Origin: Symsagittifera roscoffensis
Lineage: Eukaryota; Xenacoelomorpha; Acoela; Convolutidae
Length of the DNA stretch: 64,000 bases
Reading direction: 5' to 3'
Assembly (NCBI RefSeq): GCF_963678635.1
Contig: NC_087064.1
Span: forward strand, 63,171,548-63,235,547
A program made the translations under genes and the position numbers. Shown in pieces: positions 22,330 to 33,270 of the stretch (the first letter of the stretch is position 1; each line of letters opens with the position of its first letter). The notes under the pieces are model-generated. The model did no database searches. It saw only the letters and a list, made by a program, of their open reading frames with translations, and was not told the origin of the DNA.

Positions 22330-22680
22330 GTTAGGGCCTTGCTATGAGACCTGAAACATACCATCGTAATACATTAGAAACCTACCATCTGAAACCTACC
22401 ATCGTAATACATTAGAAATTCTATTCCCTAATGAGTTCTTAATTACCTACAAGGAATTTCTTATACATAGGGAAATCTATACATGGGAAATTCGGGCGCC
22501 GAAAAAAACTTACCATCTGAAACTTACCATCTGAAACCTCGTATCTTAATACATTGGGAAACCTATTCCCTAACTTAATACATTGGAAAATCTATAGCCT
22601 ATGTTAATACATAGGGTGACGACGGGATAGTCTATAGCCTATGTTAATACATGGGGGTCGTCACCCCCCCCCCCCCCCCG
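22330..22680. repeat. Short irregular repeats ending in a 16-base poly-C run
   Basis: Phrases such as ACCATCTGAAAC, AATACATTAGAAA and CTATAGCCTATGTTAATACA recur two to four times. GGGTGACGAC (22614-22623) and GTCGTCACCC (22657-22666) form a 10-bp inverted repeat just before the C run at 22664-22679. Poly-C lengths are error-prone in sequencing. Confidence 0.7.
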
Positions 22681-22914
22681 GCTGAATTCATCCAACATAT
22701 ACTACTGGTGGACAACCGAAGTGTCCCAATGGTCCAGCCCCAAAACTCATTTCTCAAGCTAAAAATTATTCATTTGAAACTCCTCGAGTCAAACTTAATT
22801 CCCCAGTTATTCTAGAGTTACTTGTTAGTTTAGTTAATCATATTCTAGAGTGTGCCGGTATGTGAGTTACCAATTTAAATTTCTTGAGTGTGTTTTATTT
22901 TGTTATGTTGAGGT

Positions 22915-23270
22915 AAGGAGAGTTTTAGGTTGATCCATCTGAAATAGATCAAAGGTCCACTGTCTAATAAAAAGTAACTATACTGATTGTTCCCGACCCT
23001 GTTTTTAACGGCGTTCGCGTATTTTAGGTATTTTGAGACCCAAGTATGGGGACGTTCTTATTTTCTAGAGTGGGGGTATTCTGGTAGTGGCCTATAAGCT
23101 GTAACAAAGGTTTAAGTCTCATGTCGCAAGTGAACCGAATTGGCTCCGACCGTTTGAGGTAGAAAAACACAAGAGATAGTGTCCGTGACTCTGGAGCCAA
23201 TGGTTATAGGGCCTATTTTTCTTTAACCTCATATGTGACCTAAGTAGGCGACTGTTACATAGTGTTTTTA
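22915..23270 (+). repeat. Diverged relative of the palindrome arm (LTR/leader-like)
   Basis: The order of landmarks matches 4556-4930: GGTTGATCCATCT with a short hairpin, a run ending GACCCTG then TTTTA, TTTTGAGACCCA, and later GTTACATA. Sequence identity is low but colinear. This suggests a related retroelement LTR in + orientation, perhaps serving the gag-like fragment at 25753. Confidence 0.5.
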
Positions 23271-23918
23271 TGGCGCTCCTGGGTGTTTTTACGACATCAA
23301 GACTACGGGATCAAACCCACTTGACACAGCTCCGGGCTATATGCCCATTCTAGAGTACCGGTGGTACGGTTCAGCGGGAACGTGTAATCCTTCCGGTTGT
23401 ACCGTGATAGCTTTTTAAAAAAACTCGAGAAAATTTCCTGTTTTTTAGACCCAGAAAAAGAGTTGCAACGCGAAGATATTCAAATTTAAGATCGAATTAA
23501 GGTAGATAACCTGGTCGGATCGGTAGGGGGGATCGGAAATAGACAGTTTTTGAAACCCGAAAAAAGAATACCCCATAAAATTGTTAGTAGGGGGGAGGAA
23601 AACGCGTGACGATCAGGTACCAGACATTTTTTTTAACGAAAGGACGACATTGATCACCTTTGAATTTTGGGTGTGTTCATCTTACTGTTTTTAAATATTT
23701 TTCTCGCTTAGATTTTTTACGTTTTCGCAACTCATTTTATCGGTTTTTGACGAATAGGTGATCACAAGACATTTGCAAGCAAGTCGTGTTTCGACTTGCA
23801 TCGGATTAATAAAGGGAGGTAATTACAGGGTGGCTAGTAGTAAAACTTTTGGTCAGTAAAATTGGGTTTTGGGGAAATTTTAATACTAGAGCTCAAGTGG
23901 TGGTACCGGGAATAGTGA
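23271..23918. other. Gene-less stretch
   Basis: No coding signal on either strand, mildly AT-rich, and no repeat recognised. Confidence 0.4.
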
Positions 23919-25590
23919 TCAAAGTGTCCCAACACCGAAGAAGAAGAGATCCAACTGTCCCAACACTTGGACGAAGGGTCTTGGGACAGTGCGGGGTGTC
24001 CCAACACTTGAGTGGGAGGTCTTGGGACAGTGCGAAGTGTCCCAACGCTTGAGTGAGGGGTCTTGGGACAATACGAAGTGTCTCAACACTTGAGCAGGCA
24101 GTCTTGGGACGGTGCGAAGTGTCCCAACACTTGAGCAGGGAGTCCTTGGGACAGTGCGAAGTGTACCAACACTAGAGTGAGAGGTCTTGGGACAGTACGA
24201 AGTGTCCCAACACTTGAGTGAGGGGTCTTGGAACAATACGAATTGTCTCAACACTTGAGCAGGAGGTCTTGGGACAGTGCGAAGTGTCCCAACACTTGAG
24301 CAGGGAGTTCTTGGGTCAGTGCGAAGTGTACCAACACTTGAGTGAGAGGTCTTGGTACAGTACGAAGTGTCCCAACACTTGAGCAGGGAGATCTTGGGAC
24401 TGTGCGAAGTGACCCAACACTTGAGTGAGAGGTCTTGGGACAGTGCAAAGTGTCCCAACACTTGAGTGAGAGGTCTTGATACAGTACGAAGTGTCCCAAC
24501 ACTTGAGTGAGGGGTCTTGGAACAATACGAAGTGTCTCAACACTTGAGCAGGAGGTCTTGGGACAGTGCGAAGTGTCCCAGCACTTAATTAGGGAGGCCT
24601 TGGGACAGTGCGAAGTGTCCAAACGCTTGAGTGAGGGGTCTTGGGACAATAGGAAGTGTCTCAACACTTGAGCAGGCAGTCTTGGGACAGTGCGAAGTGT
24701 CCCAACACTTGAGCAAGGAGTTCTTGGGACAGTGCGAAGTGTACCAACACTTGAGTGAGAGGTCTTGGGACAGTGCAAAGTGTCCCAACACTTGAGTGAG
24801 AGGTCTTGATACAGTACGAAGTGTCCCAACACTTGAGTGAGGGGTCTTGGAACAATACGAAGTGTCTCAACACTTGAGCAGGAGATCTTGGGACAGTGCG
24901 AAGTGTCCCAGCACTTAATTAGGGAGGCCTTGGGACAGTGCGAAGTGTCCAAACGCTTGAGTGAGGGGTCTTGGGACAATAGGAAGTGTCTCAACACTTG
25001 AGCAGGCAGTCTTGGGACAGTGCGAAGTGTCCCAACACTTGAGTAAGGAGTTCTTGGGACAGTGCGAAGTGTACCAACACTTGAGTGAGAGGTATTGAGA
25101 CAGTGCAAAGTGTCCCAACACTAGGACGCGAGGTCTTGGGACAGTGCGAAGTGACCCAACACTTGAGTGAGAGGTCTTGGGACAGTGCAAAGTGTCCCAA
25201 CACTTGAGTGAGAGGTCTTGGTACAGTACGAAGTGTCCCGACACTAGAACAAAGGGGTCCTGGGACAGTGCGAGGTGTCCCAACACTAGGACGAAAAGTC
25301 CTGGGACAGTACGAAGTTTCCCAACACTTGAGCAGGTAGTCTTGGGACAGTGCGAAGTGTCTCAACACTTGAGTGGGAGGTATTGAGACAGTGCAAAGTG
25401 TCCCAACACTAGGACGCGAGGTCTTGGGACAGTGTGAAGTGTCCCAACATTTGAACGAAAGGTTTGGGACAGTGTGAAGTATCCCAGCACCAGGGCAAAA
25501 AGGTCTTGGGACAGTGCGAGGTGTATCAATACTCGAGCATAGAGTCCTAGGAGAGTTAGAAAACGTCCTGGGATAGTGTGAAGTGTTAAA
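23919..25590. repeat. 42-bp minisatellite, about 40 copies, with 330-bp higher-order period
   Basis: The consensus unit is close to GTCTTGGGACAGTGCGAAGT followed by GTCCCAACACTTGAGTGAGA and GG. Each unit can form a hairpin with stem TTGGGACA / TGTCCCAA and loop GTGCGAAG, and a second overlapping one with AAGTGT / ACACTT. Variant units recur in the same order 330 bases apart (the rare GCACTTAATT variant at 24581 and 24911). The long - strand ORFs across this region are repeat artefacts. Confidence 0.93.
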
Positions 25591-25752
25591 GCACAAGGAT
25601 CCAGTCAGAACGACCAAAAACAGCTAAAAGTCCACACTATTAAGAATACGAACTCGAATGATTTTTTTATTTATCAAAGAAAAGAAAAATCAGAATCAAA
25701 GAAAAATCATAATTCGTCGCAACGGAAAGCAACACTATCGGATCCGAAAGTA

Positions 25753-26756
25753 ATGAGAAAGAATTTTTCAGTGAAGATGGTCAACACAAGAAGTGTAAAG
25801 GAACACAAGACGAAAGGAAGCGCTGTGGAAGGACCAACTGTACCTGCTATAGAAATCGATCTTGAGACACCAGATCAGAGTGTTGACGAGGTGAAAAGGA
25901 AAACAACGGAATCAACACCAATGACGAATGCATAAGAACAAGAATAGGAGACGATAAAGTTCTCGCCAAAAGTGATATTGTAGAGGGCACAACGAACAAC
26001 ACGCCGGAAACGATAAAAGATGATTCTCAAACAAAAAGAACGTCGTTCACAGAGAGAATTGCAGCGATGGTCGGAATGAAACCAAGAGAGAAAAGCAAAA
26101 CATTTGGGACAGTTTCCGCAATAACTTTAGAGGCCAAACAAGACGAAGAGCAGGTCAAACGTGGAGCGACGGCTAACCATGAAAAAACCATTTCTCTTGA
26201 GCTGGGCGACGTGATGGCAAAGTTGGAGCAAATCGACGAAAAATTGAAGTGCAGCGAAGAAGATCGACAAATGCTAAAAAAGGAAATACGATAGAACAAG
26301 AACGAGAACCTAGTCAACTGCTTCAACCTGGCAAGGGCGACGGAAGAAAAGTTACAGCAGATGTCAGACAAGGTAGAGGCCACCGACAAAGAGCGAGAGA
26401 AACATATCAAAAAGGACATGCAGGAAATGAAGCAACGGTACGACACTGTGAACGAAAAGTTTTGGAATCTAGAGACGAGAATGGAATAAGCGAGCAAAAC
26501 CAAGCTGAAAGATCTTGTGCCATACAATCCAAACTGTATGCTCTCTACAGCGCAAGACAAACTGGCAGCAGATAGACCGCAAAGCACCAGAGTTGGCTTC
26601 ACAGAACCGCAACGGAATAAACGGGAGTCTACACTGTTACCCCGGATTGTAACGGATTGTTTTTTATTTGGCAATATTTCTAACTTTTACAGCAAACGAC
26701 ATTTCCTGTCATTTCTCTATAATGTTTATATTTTCATTTCTTCGAAAGATTTATGA
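25753..26756 (+). pseudogene. Gag/ORF1-like coiled-coil fragment, degenerate
   Basis: It starts MRKNFSVKMVNTRSVKE at 25753. After a frameshift near 25925 it continues in a single frame (TRIGDDKVLAKSDI, then IAAMVGMKPREKSKT) with only two stops (about 26292 and 26490) to beyond 26640. The middle is a long charged coiled coil (LGDVMAKLEQIDEKLK, EEKLQQMSDKVEATDKER). The style resembles the gag N-terminus of the large element, though the strand is opposite and the sequence is not the same. No zinc knuckle follows. Probably the 5' coding remnant of another retroelement; a host coiled-coil pseudogene cannot be excluded. Confidence 0.5.
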
Positions 26757-26817
26757 CCTAAAATTGAGTTCAAAATTTTCTTTTACTCTCCAACTCAGTT
26801 TCAATCACTTTTATTGA

Positions 26818-27830
26818 CTTATTTACCTTATTCGGGTTTCGAGCAGCAGCCTAAAGAAAGAACTATTACATGAATGCATCTTTGAGAAAAACGGAGAAAA
26901 AAGCCGTCGTCGTGTGAAAATCAAAAAGTGGGCTCGAGATTGCAAGGAATGTCTTCAAAATGTAGTCTCAAAAATTGAGGAAATCTACGAGCTTGAAGAT
27001 CAACATCATTTGACTCTTTGTGAATCTGAACACTCGCTCCAAGGAATTCCAGCAACTCACGATAAAGTTCTGTCAAAAGCACTTTTGTACCCCGATAAAA
27101 GCAAAGGAGGAAGTGAAAAAGCTTTTTGCACTCCAACAACTATTCGGAAAATACCCAAGCTCGGGACAGTAAGATGTAACTCAGTCGATTCAAAACAGCT
27201 TTAATCACATCGAATCAGAAGAGTCGTGACATCAAGTTGCTAAAGCTCGTCGAGCCAAGATCGAACGACAAAATGAAGTCAAAATTCGTCGGAAGCAAGA
27301 AAATTACCAGGTAATAGTACAAAGACATCAACTAGAGCAGACAGAGATTGCAGAAGAGAATAGAAGGAAATAAGCGCAAGCTAGTCTTACTGAAGTTGAG
27401 CTTCAAGATGACGATGGCGATATCAAAGAGATTGGCCGAACAACCACCTTATGCGATCTTGCAGTTTCAGAAATTGTTATTGTCTGTCTGCGAACCGATA
27501 CTGAGGTCAACAAAAAAAACTGTTTCACGAACCTTCCGCAAAAACTTCTGTTCTGAACCGTACAGTGTTGATCTCAATCAACTTTTGAGCAGGTCAATAA
27601 TAACGTCAGTAGCTTTCAACGTTTCAGCCAGCATGACCTGCCACACTATCGTATCAGTTCTGTACGTACCTATCGCCGCCGTCAAAGTTTTCACGCGTGA
27701 CTTGGCGCCCGCCGTATGGAGTCTGGATATCTGGAGTATGGAAACATGGGATAGTCCATCCTACCGTGTTATGCAGTCTGCGACATCATCATCATCGTTC
27801 CAAGCCGATTCTCAGTGATGGCAGCTTGTA
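26818..27830 (+). pseudogene. Unrecognised degenerate coding stretch
   Basis: GC content rises and a frame is open from 26818 to 27204 without an ATG (ECIFEKNGEKSRRRVKIKKW, then LQNVVSKIEEIYELEDQHHL). After a shift near 27180 another frame reads AKARRAKIERQNEVKIRR, then EVELQDDDGDIKEIGRTTT, crossed by several stops (for example near 27225 and 27371). From 27400 to 27815 a third frame is open. No family is recognised. The charged first half could be a coiled coil. It lies just after the gag-like fragment on the same strand and may be part of the same dead element. Confidence 0.4.
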
Positions 27831-30800
27831 ATGCTCGTTAAAATTTCTTCTCACAACAACCATGTGCCAGCTTGAATTGGTACATATAATTGAGCCAAGA
27901 AAATCACAGAGGCTGTCTCCAGCATTTGATTGTCATAATTTCTGGTGAAAATTCGATCGAGGGCTTAAGGTTGTTATTCCGTACGTTGAAAATCATTTTG
28001 AGCAATAAAATGAAATAATGAAATAGACTAAGTAAAAGCAAGAAAAATGAATAACTTAGAACTATGATAGGAGGTAGCTGACGGTGGTTAAGTTAAAAAT
28101 AAGTTAGTTTTACTTCAGAGTGATGGGTATCTTCAAATCAAATGTGTATACTGATTCTCCCTACAAAGACGGATGTGGTTTCCAGTAAGATTTTAGCAAA
28201 GAAATTCTAAAGAAATTTTGTAAAAAGTCGTTTTAAATCAGAACTATAATCAATTTTTGAATTTTTTTAATTTGTCTTTTCCTATTTGCAAAAATATCTT
28301 TTATGTTGTTATTTTTGGTTGTTGTATCTAAGGAGTGAAAAAATTACCTTTTTAGTACTTAAACTGTAAAATTAAATATAGAAAAAAGAAATCGCAAAAT
28401 CAAAGGAGCCTAAGTTGTTTGCTGAAAAAATGAAAAAAATTGCCGATATAAATAACAAACGAAGAAAAATAAAACGATAAATTTTCAGCAAGTTTTCATG
28501 CTGACAAAATTTTTTAAATAAAATTATTGAAAAAATGCTGGTTTTGACGAGAAAGTCAAGTTATTTGTTTTTGATATAAAATTGAGAGTATAGCTCGAAG
28601 TTGACCAATTTTTCAAATCAAATTTTTGGAAACTTTATTCCAAGCCTAGACACTGATAACTCATCTTAGCGCCTGTTAAGTCTTCAAATTTTCTTAACGA
28701 GTGAAAAAAAAACGTTATTCTCTAAACTGTTGCTCGAAACCCGAATAAGGTAACTAAATATAAAAATGATCAAAACTGAGTTGGAAAAAGTGATAATATA
28801 AACACTGTAGACAAACTGCAAATAAATGATATCTGCTGAAGAAAAACAAGATATATGTATGCCGATGTAAGTAAGAAAAAATGTTTTTTGATTAATTTCA
28901 AATTTTTTAGAATAAAAACTTTTAACTTTTAAACAGGTGCAATTCATCCGTAAGTTACGAGTTTTGTTACTCAATAGTTTGATCAAAATTAAACTATTTG
29001 ATTTCCAAAAATTTCCCAAACGTGAACTCTAGTTAGTCAACTCTATTTTGTGCAATGTAAATTATTACTCAAAAAAGTGAGATTCAACTACAATTTCATC
29101 AGTAGCAGTAGGAAAATTGATTGGACTTTTTTCTTGAGAGTAACTTGCAGAAACTCATGTGTTTTAAAAGAAATTTTTCTCATGGTGAAAAAGATACCAA
29201 AATTACTTCAATAAGTTCATATTTATAAAGGCTTCATTTTGATTTGTTAGTTTCAAACAAACAATGGTACAGAGTAAACTCGATTCTGTTTGGATTTTTT
29301 TCCTAAAACAACAGCAAACTGAAATCAACTCATTCAGATTTCGTTTTACGCTAAAGACAACTAAAAGCAAGGTATGGATTCACTGACATTGGTAGTGGTT
29401 CTGCTTTACTCGGTATTGAAGTAAACGTTGTGAAAATTTGATAATGGTATTTCATTTTCAATTGTTTCAGCTTGAAAACTTGAGAGATCAGTGGGTTTTT
29501 GTGATGGGTCTAATTTTGTTGGAAGATGTGGGAATTGGTTTTACTGAGTATTTAATTTTACGTAAATCAGTTTTTTGTGATTTCAAATAAAGTTAGATAA
29601 CATTCTGTTGTTCGTCGTTTTTGCATTGATTTTGTAATTGTAAGAAGTCATTTCTTACGAAAAACAATTTTGGTTCCTGAATCCATTATGTTGATTTGTT
29701 TTTTAAAAAGTAATTTTCAGATTGGCCTGCTTGGATATTCATTTTTTTCTGAAAAATGACTGATTGTGAATTTCTTTTTTTTATTGATGTTGATAGAAGG
29801 TTTGGACTATAGGAATTGTGATGTTTTTGTTAGAAATTGGTCTGCTATGGGATTTTTAGTATTTTTATTTGTGAAAACTCAAAGTTATGGCTTGAATGTT
29901 GAATTCCTTTTGATGTTTTTGTATTAAAGTTACGTTTCTTTGTTATAGGCCTGTTTGTTTAATGATCCATAAATGATCATCAACCAAAGAGAAGTGGCTC
30001 TGCTCATTGTAAATTTGATTGCTGGAGCGATATATTTTCAGTAGGGCGTGTTGTTTTTGAGGGATGTATTGGAGAGCTTTTTTGTTTTGTTAGTGGCATT
30101 GTCGAAAGAATGTCTTCATTAATAAATTGTAGCGCGATTTGAAAATCTTAATGATTTAGTGTTGTTGTTCCATTCAAATTAGCCTTTGCATGTATGAATG
30201 CTGAGTTTAAACTTTTATTTTCTTTTCTGTTTTGAAAACTGTGTTATAATTTACTGGTGTTTTTCTAATCTCAAATGGATGAATCTTAAAAACTATTTAT
30301 GAGCTGAAATTGATTGAATTGTTGAACTTATAAACATTTCATGATACCATTTGAGGTCCCAAACAAAATCTGAATGATCTGCTAAAACTGTTTCATCATC
30401 ACAGTTTGTTTTTGTAAGACCTATAGTATGTTCAAAAGTAGTCGATTATGAACCATGTTAAAGTTCTTTGAAGATCACATTTTACTATTGCAGAGATCTC
30501 AGTGTTGTAATTAAACATAATTTTTTTTCTTATATTAGCATGTCGTGATGTTTTTAGTGGTAATGCTTAAACTGTTTCATCTGAGTCTAACTTGGGAAGA
30601 TAACTGTAAATTTTGCTTAGAAACCATTTGAGAAGATTGAGTTTGATCGCTGGGAATTTTGATGTTTTATAATTTTGATGTATTCTACGAAAACTTTTCA
30701 TAAACTTATCTTTTCGTCGTCTCTTTCTGTTTTTTGTTATACGGTGCCAACATCTGGCTTTGGAGGTAGAATTTCAACTACAAACAATCCATATTGATAG

Positions 30801-32950
30801 ATTGTGTAGCATAGATTTGGTAAGTACTGGTTAAGTATCTGCCGTTTGATTTTACTTCAAGAAATTCGTTTTTGCAAGGACTAGTCTGGCAAAATGAGTT
30901 TGTGAAATAAAACTGCACTTGTCCTCATGAAGGATCACTCAAAGTGTAATTTTTTCACTTTTATAGATGATTTTGTTGTTGCTTTGAAAAAAAATGTCTT
31001 TCCTCTAAGTTTTTAGTTTCCTGTGTTGCTATTGGGTTTTTGATTAGTTTAGGTACTCTTGTATTACTTGCTTCTGAAAGTGCATTGCGTTTTCTTGAAA
31101 AACGAAGGTTTCGAAAAATTTTTTGTTTGAATATGAAACTTTTTTGTTGCGAGTGTTTTTTCGTCTTAGGACAATTGAAAAGATAACGGATCAGTTTGAC
31201 GCAGTTAATATCATTGTATTAGATTTTACTACACCATTGGTTTATTGGTCTGATATCGTTGATTGCGATTTTTATTTTCGCTTTACGATGCATACTTGGT
31301 TTTCCTCGCTTTGGAGGTTCGTCTTAAATATGAGATGAGCTCGGTTTTATTACGCTTATTGAGGCGTGGAAAAAAACTAATTTTCATCTTTTTCTCCTAT
31401 GTTGTTTAGTGTTTGCTGAAATTAAGTTAGTTGTAGGTCCGTTCGAGACTCTTTGGTTGCACCGCATAGAGTAATTTTGCATTAGGTACCCCATCTGTTT
31501 GACACGCTATCTATTTTTGGCCGGATAGGTTCTTGCAACTCCTTCCTATCAAACCAACCCTATTCTTACTCTTATATTCCCAAGTGTCAAAAAATCTAGA
31601 GATTTATTCGTTTATTGCGAAGTTAGAGGAGCAAAGAAAACAACTGATTTCAATCTTTATTTTTATTTCTCTGAACCGCTAGAATTTCGGGTTTACAAAT
31701 CTACAGTAAAATTTAGTCATGGATCATGATTGGTTACTAAGATTTCACAAGGAATTAAAATATATTTTAATAACTAGATTGAAACTGTTTCCACTATGGC
31801 CTAAAAACATGATTTGATTTTGAAAAAACTGCTGTTGCTGCTGCTCCCTCCGCACGCTGCTTAACCCCACCCTTGGTGCGTGAGGTGCCTATTCTACATC
31901 TATTTTGCCAAAAATTAAGAATCTGCATTGATTCTGGATTCATGAGTTCAAAAAACTAGACCGACTGTATGCTAACTACGATTAACATTTTTAAAATAAA
32001 ATTCTGCTTTTAATCAAGAAAAATTCTCCAAGTTCCTGAACTTCTACGTTCTGAGATAGAGAAAGCAAACGAACCGACTGAGCTTCAAAGAAAAAACTCA
32101 AACTATAACACACTAAACTTAAAGAAAAATTTATGGATTCATTTCAAATTAATTAGAAAAATCTGCAAAAAAATTATCATGATGCATGAAATTGTTTTTC
32201 GGTTTTATTTGCGCTTCTAATTCTGACTAGCGGAACAATAACTCCATTAAGCAATGAATCTGAAGTAAGCCTTAAAAATAATTAAATAATTTTGCCAGCA
32301 TGCTCATGAGCAATTTTTATCGAAACAAAAAACGAAATCACAAAATCTAAGGTCTACTTATTTTGATGACTGACAATCATCAAAAAATTACTATTTTGAC
32401 AGTATGTCTTTGAAATAAAAGGGGGGAATATTTAAAGAAATCCTGGTAGTCCTGTTTTCGGCTAATTGGCATTGCGGCTTGTTGCCCCACCACCCCAACT
32501 TTGTTTCATACTCTTGCATCTTCCAGACAGATGTATCAAAAGCAGAAAAGACAATTGTTTTTTGAAGTGATTCAAGTGATTCAAGTTTCAAGTGATCTTT
32601 TTGTCTGAAATTTCAGAAATAGTTTGTTCAAGTCTAGATAATTGTAATTGAGGAATTCACGCTAAATCTGCAGCCAAAAATGGTTGAACAGTTATGAACA
32701 ATCCACTTGATGAAGTTTTCCCCGCGTAAACAAACTGAATCCTGCAAAATTGTAATAAAGTCGGTGTTTCCTACCCCACAGTCGGTGTTGATTTTTGCAA
32801 AAATTGTTGCAGAAATTATTTATTTTTCCGGCTCATTTTTCTTTGCCCAACCTCCAAGTTCTTACAATTAAAATTTTCGCTCATGTTGTCTGCATTTTAT
32901 GAAAATTGACACAGGAACGATTGGCACAAACTTCTTCCCATATCCAACTT
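27831..32950. other. Gene-poor AT-rich stretch
   Basis: No convincing exon. From about 29400 to 31400 the + strand is markedly T-rich over A, unlike the flanks. A small GC-richer patch lies at 31830-31900 and another at 32440-32530. The ORF of 71 codons at 31123 has the composition of its surroundings and is not supported. Confidence 0.5.
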
Positions 32951-33270
32951 GGATCAATTGTACAAAATCAACGCCCTCCCCCCAAATTGATTTAGGGGGA
33001 GAAAATATGGATTTTTCGGGAAATAATTTTAAATATATTTCGGATTTTAAAAAAACCTATATATTTCAGAAAAATCGATTAAAAATACGTTACTTTAGGC
33101 TATAACAGCATTCAAAAGCAATACCACAAAAAATTGTGAGAACCATTTTTATGTGCGCGTTTGTTCGAAAAACAAAAAAAATTACACAGAATTAATTTTC
33201 AAATTAAATACGTGACTAGGGGGGAATTCTAGGGTTCGTCACTTTGGGGGAGAGATTGTGCGTTTGATCC
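32951..33270 (-). mobile_element. MITE copy A, GGATCAAMCG-ended family (320 bp)
   Basis: Inverted relative of the element at 39075-39381: shared internal words include GAACAAACGCGCACAT and TTTGAATRCTGTTAT. The ends read GGATCAATTGTACAA (left) and, on the opposite strand, GGATCAAACGCACAATC (right). The flanking 8-mers no longer match, so this is the older copy. It has no coding capacity. Confidence 0.7.

Noticed and set aside
22664-22679. 16-base poly-C run as a biological signal
   Set aside because: Homopolymer of uncertain length; likely slippage or sequencing uncertainty.
23919-25590. CRISPR-like array of regular repeats
   Set aside because: There are no unique spacers; the whole unit repeats, and the context is eukaryotic with no cas genes.
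23919-25617. Several long overlapping ORFs on the - strand
   Set aside because: They come from a 42-bp repeat (a multiple of three) without stops; the same peptide words recur in all of them, so they are repeat artefacts.
26027-26674. 215-codon - strand ORF rich in Ser, Phe and Cys
   Set aside because: Its composition is that of an antisense shadow of the + strand coiled-coil frame.
31430-31500. GTTCGAGACT resembling a tRNA B box
   Set aside because: No cloverleaf or A box at the right distance could be drawn.
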